DNA of 11,151 bases from Spirochaetaceae bacterium. Its GTDB lineage: Bacteria > Spirochaetota > Spirochaetia > B11-G9. The stretch lies in the NCBI GenBank assembly GCA_030600745.1, contig JAUVLL010000066.1:1-11151 (forward strand). Reading direction: 5' to 3'. The translations under genes and the position numbers were made by a program. This document shows, one piece after another, positions 7,502 to 11,151 of this stretch (the stretch's first letter is position 1; each line of letters begins with the position of its first letter). The notes beneath the pieces were generated by a model, which saw nothing but the letters and a program-made list of their open reading frames with translations, was not told the DNA's origin and searched no databases.

Positions 7502-7924
7502 TCAGCCTTTTTTTGCAAGTTCCCATGCTTTTATTTTCTGAAATGAGATGTTAAGTTTTTTCGTTTTTTCTGTGGCTTTGTGAATTGATTCAGAATTTTT
7601 ACTGTTTTTATCCGGATGATGTTTTCTAATCAGTTCTTTATAGGCTTTTTTTATGATCTCGAAATCTGCACCAAATGGGACTCCCATATTTAAATAATCA
7701 GATCTCAGTATCTCTGGAGGTGCAGGTATATAGGTACCGTTGTATCTTGTTTTTTTAGCATAATACCCTTCCGGGGAGGACAGGAAATCGTTAAGCTCGT
7801 CCCATGCCTCTTTAAAATCACTGTTTGATGTGCCTGAAAAATCTGCATAACCTAAATCGATATCATCTGTATCGATAAACATTGATTTTATCAGTTTGTT
7901 AAATCTTTCTAGTATGGGATCCAT
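7502..7924 (-). CDS. Small protein with C-terminal J domain (DnaJ-like co-chaperone)
   Basis: A 140-residue protein whose C-terminal part (about 80-138) is a J domain: helix-II-like FEIIKKAYKELIRKHHPDKN with the obligatory HPD at 103-105, then a helix III. J domains stimulate ATP hydrolysis by an Hsp70 (DnaK). There is no G/F region, zinc-finger or substrate-binding domain of DnaJ proper, so this is a class III J protein. The N-terminal ~78 residues (acidic, with FKEAWDELNDFL at 37-48) are unrecognised and presumably choose the client. The start at 7924 follows the dapF-like stop by 6 bases, and its likely ribosome site GAGGAGAG (7941-7934) lies inside the end of that gene, so the two are co-transcribed. 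It converges on the response regulator gene with a 17-base gap and no clear terminator between. Confidence 0.85.
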   Translation of the reverse strand: MDPILERFNKLIKSMFIDTDDIDLGYADFSGTSNSDFKEAWDELNDFLSSPEGYYAKKTRYNGTYIPAPPEILRSDYLNMGVPFGADFEIIKKAYKELIRKHHPDKNSKNSESIHKATEKTKKLNISFQKIKAWELAKKG

Positions 7925-7930
7925 GGGGAT

Positions 7931-8767
7931 CTAACTCTCCTCATCGAAGTAAAATGAACCGGAAAAAACATAACCGGGCTGACCCGTAATATACACATGA
8001 TTATCTTCCCTGTCCCACTGAAAAAAAATGGTATCTGACCGGTAGTATATTGTCAATTCCCTGTCACATAGTCCGTTTATTACAGAGGAAACCCCTGCAA
8101 TGGCAGAAATAAAACAGTTATCACGCTTGTAGTACTGTGAGTAGGTTTCAACTCCTATTTCTTCTTCGTTAAAGATATTAATGAATACTGTTCTGTACTG
8201 TTTCTTTTTTCTTAAGCACCGAAAATAATTTGATATCTCTTTTTTATCATTTTCCTGTTTGTTCGGGAAGAAGATAGAAATTCCAGTTTCCCTCAGTGTT
8301 ACAGGTGTATAAACGGTAGATCTTCCTTCAATAACTACCTGCTTACTATAATCAGACATTGAATTTTCAGTTATTATTTCTCCACTTTCAGTAGTCGGCT
8401 CTCCCAATGAGATACGGAAACTCGTACTGTCAATACAGTCTACTGTAATAACACCGAAAGTGCTTTCAATTACTATATATTCGCTTCCTGAAAGACCGTA
8501 GTCGAAAACATATTTTGCAGTACAGAGAAAGGCATCATAACTGATATTATTGGATGAACCTTTTGAGTTGTAAAATTTTATTTGTACTTCGTGTTCAATT
8601 CCGGGATAAAGGTAAATAACTCCGTTTGAACCAACACCTTTGCTCCTCTTGCATAGAATTTTGGAAAGTCGTGGGAGCAAAGTTTCATCAATTGTTGGTT
8701 TACTGAGCTGATTAACAAGAATAAGGTCATTGCCGCCAATCTGAAGTTTGTAAAAGTTTAATTCCAT
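7931..8767 (-). CDS. DapF-fold protein lacking both catalytic cysteines (probable pseudoenzyme)
   Basis: A 278-residue homologue of diaminopimelate epimerase, of normal length. Family landmarks align without gaps: GGND (11-14), R41-x-x-GVGSNG (44-49), FYNSKGS (65-71) followed by CTAKYVFD (82-89), and the C-terminal GQPGYVFSG (262-270). True DapF uses two cysteines as acid and base. Here the first (in the family's MCGNG) is Ser76 within ISYDA, and the second (in ACGTG) aligns with Ala222 within SAIAG; the substrate-binding Glu-Arg before it aligns with Tyr213-Lys214. Epimerase activity is therefore unlikely. Nearby Cys82 and Cys218 sit at other alignment positions. First gene of a two-gene unit with the J-domain protein, divergent from the four-cysteine miniprotein. 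The reading frame is intact, arguing for a retained but different function. I do not call it dapF because the name would imply the reaction. Confidence 0.8.
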   Translation of the reverse strand: MELNFYKLQIGGNDLILVNQLSKPTIDETLLPRLSKILCKRSKGVGSNGVIYLYPGIEHEVQIKFYNSKGSSNNISYDAFLCTAKYVFDYGLSGSEYIVIESTFGVITVDCIDSTSFRISLGEPTTESGEIITENSMSDYSKQVVIEGRSTVYTPVTLRETGISIFFPNKQENDKKEISNYFRCLRKKKQYRTVFINIFNEEEIGVETYSQYYKRDNCFISAIAGVSSVINGLCDRELTIYYRSDTIFFQWDREDNHVYITGQPGYVFSGSFYFDEES

Positions 8768-8774
8768 TGCTGTT

Positions 8775-8780
8775 ATAATA
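8775..8780 (-). promoter_or_regulatory. Possible -10 element of the DapF-like gene (leaderless transcript?)
   Basis: TATTAT on the minus strand (five of six matches to TATAAT) ends 7 bases before the ATG at 8767, so transcription would start at or next to the start codon. The hexamer 17 bases upstream (TGGAAC) is a poor -35. No Shine-Dalgarno sequence is visible before this ATG, which fits a leaderless message. Tentative. Confidence 0.3.
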
Positions 8781-8823
8781 CATTATTAGGAAGATCAGTT
8801 CCAGTTGGTATCGGCTCCCAATC

Positions 8824-8852
8824 TTGACATTTTTCATTTCCAGGACTATATT
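8824..8852 (+). promoter_or_regulatory. Strong sigma-70-type promoter for the four-cysteine miniprotein
   Basis: A perfect TTGACA (8824-8829), an optimal 17-base spacer and TATATT (8847-8852, five of six to consensus). The expected start near 8859 gives a leader of about 23 bases containing the ribosome binding site. This is the best promoter match in the window. Confidence 0.8.
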
Positions 8853-8871
8853 ATGACGCTGAATGTTATTT

Positions 8872-8876
8872 GGAGG
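8872..8876 (+). promoter_or_regulatory. Ribosome binding site of the miniprotein gene
   Basis: GGAGG, 5 bases before the ATG at 8882. It overlaps an in-frame upstream TTG at 8870, which is therefore the ribosome site region rather than the start. Confidence 0.8.
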
Positions 8877-8881
8877 AAATA

Positions 8882-9076
8882 ATGTCTAAAGCACATAGAG
8901 GTAGCGGAATTAGAGAACTTGTTAATAGCGGCAGGGGTACATGTCCTGTCTGTAAAAAAAGCGGTATAAAAGTTCTTTATGAAAATGAGATCAATGGAAA
9001 GAAGGTAAAAGTTTGTAAAGAGTGCAACAAGGCTATTGCACATGGGAAAAAACAGGAAGCTTTAGCTGCTGTTTGA
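8882..9076 (+). CDS. 64-residue four-cysteine (zinc-ribbon-like) protein, unknown function
   Basis: A small basic protein with a conserved-looking N-terminus (MSKAHRGSGIREL, then GRG at 17-19) and two CxxC knuckles, CPVC (21-24) and CKEC (45-48), separated by a 20-residue beta-like stretch (GIKVLYENEINGKKVKV). This is the layout of a zinc ribbon. The basic residues and glycine/arginine-rich N-terminus would suit binding RNA or the ribosome, but that is inference; I do not recognise a named family. The ATG at 8882 is chosen over the TTG at 8870 because GGAGG lies at ideal distance. The gene forms a monocistronic unit with a near-consensus promoter and a perfect terminator, which suggests abundant expression. 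It diverges from the DapF-like gene. Confidence 0.85.
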   Translation: MSKAHRGSGIRELVNSGRGTCPVCKKSGIKVLYENEINGKKVKVCKECNKAIAHGKKQEALAAV

Positions 9077-9100
9077 TTATGGCCGTCTATTGGCCTGGGA

Positions 9101-9128
9101 AATCCTGTCGTCTGACAGGATTTTTTTT
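9101..9128 (+). terminator. Rho-independent terminator after the miniprotein gene
   Basis: A perfect 9-bp stem, AATCCTGTC (9101-9109) and GACAGGATT (9114-9122), with a 4-base loop GTCT, running straight into eight T residues (9121-9128). It ends 23 bases before the next ribosome site, so the M48 protease gene depends on readthrough or a weak promoter of its own. Confidence 0.92.
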
Positions 9129-9151
9129 ATCAATTGTAAATAGGGTAAAAA

Positions 9152-10405
9152 ATGTCATATCAATCTATTCTCTTTTTGTATCTAATATTTTTTGGATTGG
9201 ATTTTTTATTTCAAAATTCTCTGGTTCTACTCAACATCAGTGAGCTTAAAAAAAACAGCAATACAGTACCTTCTGCATTTAAGAAACATATTGATTTAAA
9301 GAATTATCTGAAATCAGTTGAATATACACGTACAAAAAGTATCTTTACTATGGTTTCCGGTATTTTTAGTTCAATTATTCTTATTGCTGTTGTATTATCC
9401 GGGCTTTTTGGCAGTATTGATAATCTAATAAGTGGATTTGATTTACATCCGTATATCGAAGGATTGCTTTATGTGGGCATGATCTCGTTTCTGTTCTATA
9501 TTACCGGATTACCTTTTTCCTTTTATTCCCAGTTCCGGATTGAGGAGAAATATGGATTTAATAAGATGACAATAGGCTTGTTTGTCAGGGACCAGCTAAA
9601 AAGTCTTGTTTTATCCGGAGCCATTATTTCTATTTTACTGCTTGGGCTTTTCTGGTTTATGGACAAAGCAGGATCTTATTGGTGGATCATTGCATCAGCA
9701 GGGTTTCTGATATTTCAGATTTTACTTAGCATTATTTATCCACTTGTAATTGCCCCGATTTTCAATAAATTCACTCCCCTTAAAGAGGATGGACTTAAAA
9801 AATCCCTTGAATCTCTGGCAGAAAAACTAAAATTTAAAACAAGTGGTATCTTTGTTATGGACGGAAGCAGGAGAAGCGGTCACTCAAATGCCTATTTTAC
9901 AGGTGTAGGAAAAGTCAAGAGGGTTGTTTTATACGATACTCTTATATCCATACTAAATAATGCCCAAATATCTGCAGTTCTTGCTCATGAAATTGGACAT
10001 TACAAAAAGCATCATCTTCTAAAAGGTTTGGTTCTTTCTTTTTTTGTAACCACAGTTAGTTTTTTTGCAATCAATATTCTTTTAAATTATTTACCTCTAT
10101 TTGAGGCTTTCGGTTTTTCCAGAGTTTCCTATCACGGAATTTTAATTATTTTAAGTTTTGCTGCAGGTCCATTTACTTTTTTTCTGGCACCCCTTTTTAC
10201 TATGTGGTCACGAAAGCATGAGTATGAGGCAGATGCTTTCGCTGTAAAAAATAGCGGATATGGAAATGATCTTAAAGAGGGCCTTATTATTATGAGCAGG
10301 GAGAATTTATCTAATCTGACACCTCATCCTCTTTATAGTTTCTACCATTACTCTCATCCTACTGTGGGAGAGAGAATAAAGGCGATAGAGAAATTAGAGG
10401 AATAG
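9152..10405 (+). CDS. Ste24-type M48 membrane metalloendopeptidase
   Basis: A 417-residue integral-membrane zinc protease of family M48A, like yeast Ste24 and its bacterial homologues. Several hydrophobic segments (about 5-28, 66-86, 103-124, 151-170, 176-202, 292-312 and 329-350) fit the intramembrane-chamber fold. The active site is HEIGH (279-283; zinc ligands H279 and H283, catalytic E280), with third ligand E357 in RKHEYEADAFA (354-364). The conserved RSGHSNAYFTG (241-251) and C-terminal HPLYSFYHYSHPTVGERI (392-409) are also present, so it should be active. In eukaryotes the family cleaves CAAX-prenylated proteins; bacteria lack that substrate, and a role in membrane protein quality control is more plausible. 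Start ATG at 9152 with AGGG (9142-9145) upstream. It follows the strong terminator of the miniprotein gene and converges on the YihY gene with an 11-base gap. Confidence 0.93.
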   Translation: MSYQSILFLYLIFFGLDFLFQNSLVLLNISELKKNSNTVPSAFKKHIDLKNYLKSVEYTRTKSIFTMVSGIFSSIILIAVVLSGLFGSIDNLISGFDLHPYIEGLLYVGMISFLFYITGLPFSFYSQFRIEEKYGFNKMTIGLFVRDQLKSLVLSGAIISILLLGLFWFMDKAGSYWWIIASAGFLIFQILLSIIYPLVIAPIFNKFTPLKEDGLKKSLESLAEKLKFKTSGIFVMDGSRRSGHSNAYFTGVGKVKRVVLYDTLISILNNAQISAVLAHEIGHYKKHHLLKGLVLSFFVTTVSFFAINILLNYLPLFEAFGFSRVSYHGILIILSFAAGPFTFFLAPLFTMWSRKHEYEADAFAVKNSGYGNDLKEGLIIMSRENLSNLTPHPLYSFYHYSHPTVGERIKAIEKLEE

Positions 10406-10416
10406 GGTGGAAGAAC

Positions 10417-11151
10417 TTAACTCCTTGATTGTAAAAAGTCTTCGACAGTACTTCTTCCAATGGTATCATATCCTGCCGATAGAAAAGTTGTTATAGTTTC
10501 AGATACTGCTTCATTAGTTACCTTTTGTACTGAATGACTGCCGAGAATTGCACCAAGAACATCTTTCATTTTTATTTTGTTCAGACTTCTGGAAGGGAAT
10601 AGTTTTCTTTCAGATTCATCAGTTTCATAAATCAGATCATTATTGGTGAAACATTTTAATAATTCGCGAATTATATCTTCTGATAAGTGGAGTTTTGAAG
10701 AAATTTCGGATATTGTAGAATGTTTATTACCGGAATCAAACTGTTGGGCTATTATAAAGAAAACTGTGAGTCCAAGTTCCATCTTTTCTGTAGGGCCAGG
10801 GATATTCTTTGGATTACTATTTCCCCATCTTCTGCCATGTTGATGTACATAGCTTATTTCCAGAGCCAGGAAGACTATTATCCAGATTAGATAAAGCCAG
10901 AATAGAAATATTGGAACAACAGCAAGAGATCCGTATATTGTCGACAATCTGATCACATAACTTGCTCCTTCTGTAAATGCACTTCGGGCAAGCCCCCACA
11001 GAATTGTTCCAACAAAGGCCCCTAACAAACTGCTCTTTATTTTAACCTTTCCTGCAGGAATAGCTGTAATCATTAATAAGAATGTAAAGAAGATAAGTAT
11101 AGAGGGAGTTAGAACAATAAGCCATCTAATAATAAACTGGATTTCCGGGAA
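10417..11151 (-). CDS. YihY/BrkB-family membrane protein, C-terminal part, with winged-helix-like tail (cut by window edge)
   Basis: The frame is open from the stop at 10417 to the window edge, showing 244 residues; the true start lies beyond 11151, and the Met at 11073 is internal. The visible part begins with hydrophobic segments and RWLIVLTPS, then the family-typical pattern IPAGKVKIKSSLLGAFVG, TIYGSLAVVPIFLFWLYLIW and LALEISYVHQ (visible residues 95-103), which ends the membrane region. After about residue 123 comes a soluble segment (about 125-177) with ISEISSKLHLSEDIIRELL, resembling the winged-helix-like tail seen in some YihY proteins. The family was long misnamed ribonuclease BN; RNase activity belongs to another protein, and the real role is unknown. 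The tail continues another ~65 residues without recognisable motif. Confidence 0.85.
   Translation of the reverse strand, partial: FPEIQFIIRWLIVLTPSILIFFTFLLMITAIPAGKVKIKSSLLGAFVGTILWGLARSAFTEGASYVIRLSTIYGSLAVVPIFLFWLYLIWIIVFLALEISYVHQHGRRWGNSNPKNIPGPTEKMELGLTVFFIIAQQFDSGNKHSTISEISSKLHLSEDIIRELLKCFTNNDLIYETDESERKLFPSRSLNKIKMKDVLGAILGSHSVQKVTNEAVSETITTFLSAGYDTIGRSTVEDFLQSRS

Noticed and set aside
7485..7514. T-run (7508-7514) after the response regulator as a terminator
   Set aside because: No stable G/C-containing hairpin precedes it, and the T-run encodes the lysines at the end of the convergent J-protein gene.
9081..9095. GGCC...GGCC short inverted repeat before the terminator
   Set aside because: A 4-bp stem is too short to mean anything beside the strong hairpin 6 bases later.

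Overview
This AT-rich window most likely comes from the chromosome of a spirochaete of the Spirochaeta/Treponema group. The evidence is the plus-strand gene order murG, cvpA, holB (DNA polymerase III delta'), PAS histidine kinase, sigma-54-type response regulator. From memory, Treponema has a comparable order; I could not check this. It is mostly core-genome sequence. I see no tRNA, rRNA, IS element, CRISPR array or phage gene.

Layout. (1) Positions 1-1276, minus strand: start of a phosphate-uptake operon, pstS followed by a pstC cut off by the window edge. Upstream of pstS are three 11-bp-spaced TTAACA-like direct repeats that look like a Pho box. (2) 1397-2092, minus: a secreted protein of unknown function, possibly START/SRPBCC-like, with its own recognisable sigma-70 promoter. 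(3) 2172-7484, plus: five tightly packed genes, murG - cvpA - holB - histidine kinase - sigma-54 activator. The last four start with GTG, GTG, TTG and GTG, with junctions between a 4-nt overlap and a 3-nt gap, which suggests translational coupling. (4) 7502-8767, minus: a two-gene unit convergent with (3). It encodes a DapF-fold protein lacking both catalytic cysteines and a small protein with a C-terminal J domain. (5) 8824-9128, plus: a self-contained unit with near-consensus promoter, strong ribosome binding site, a 64-residue four-cysteine protein and a perfect hairpin terminator. (6) 9152-10405, plus: a Ste24-type M48 membrane metalloprotease. (7) 10417-11151, minus: the C-terminal part of a YihY/BrkB-family membrane protein with an added winged-helix-like tail, running off the window.

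How they fit together. The phosphate genes are probably induced by phosphate starvation. The central operon joins cell-wall synthesis (MurG lipid II formation), a membrane protein, a clamp-loader subunit and a complete soluble two-component pair whose signal and targets are not visible here. The best candidates for undescribed biology are the apparently inactive DapF homologue and its J-domain partner, the roughly 100-residue insertion in delta', and the highly expressed-looking four-cysteine miniprotein.
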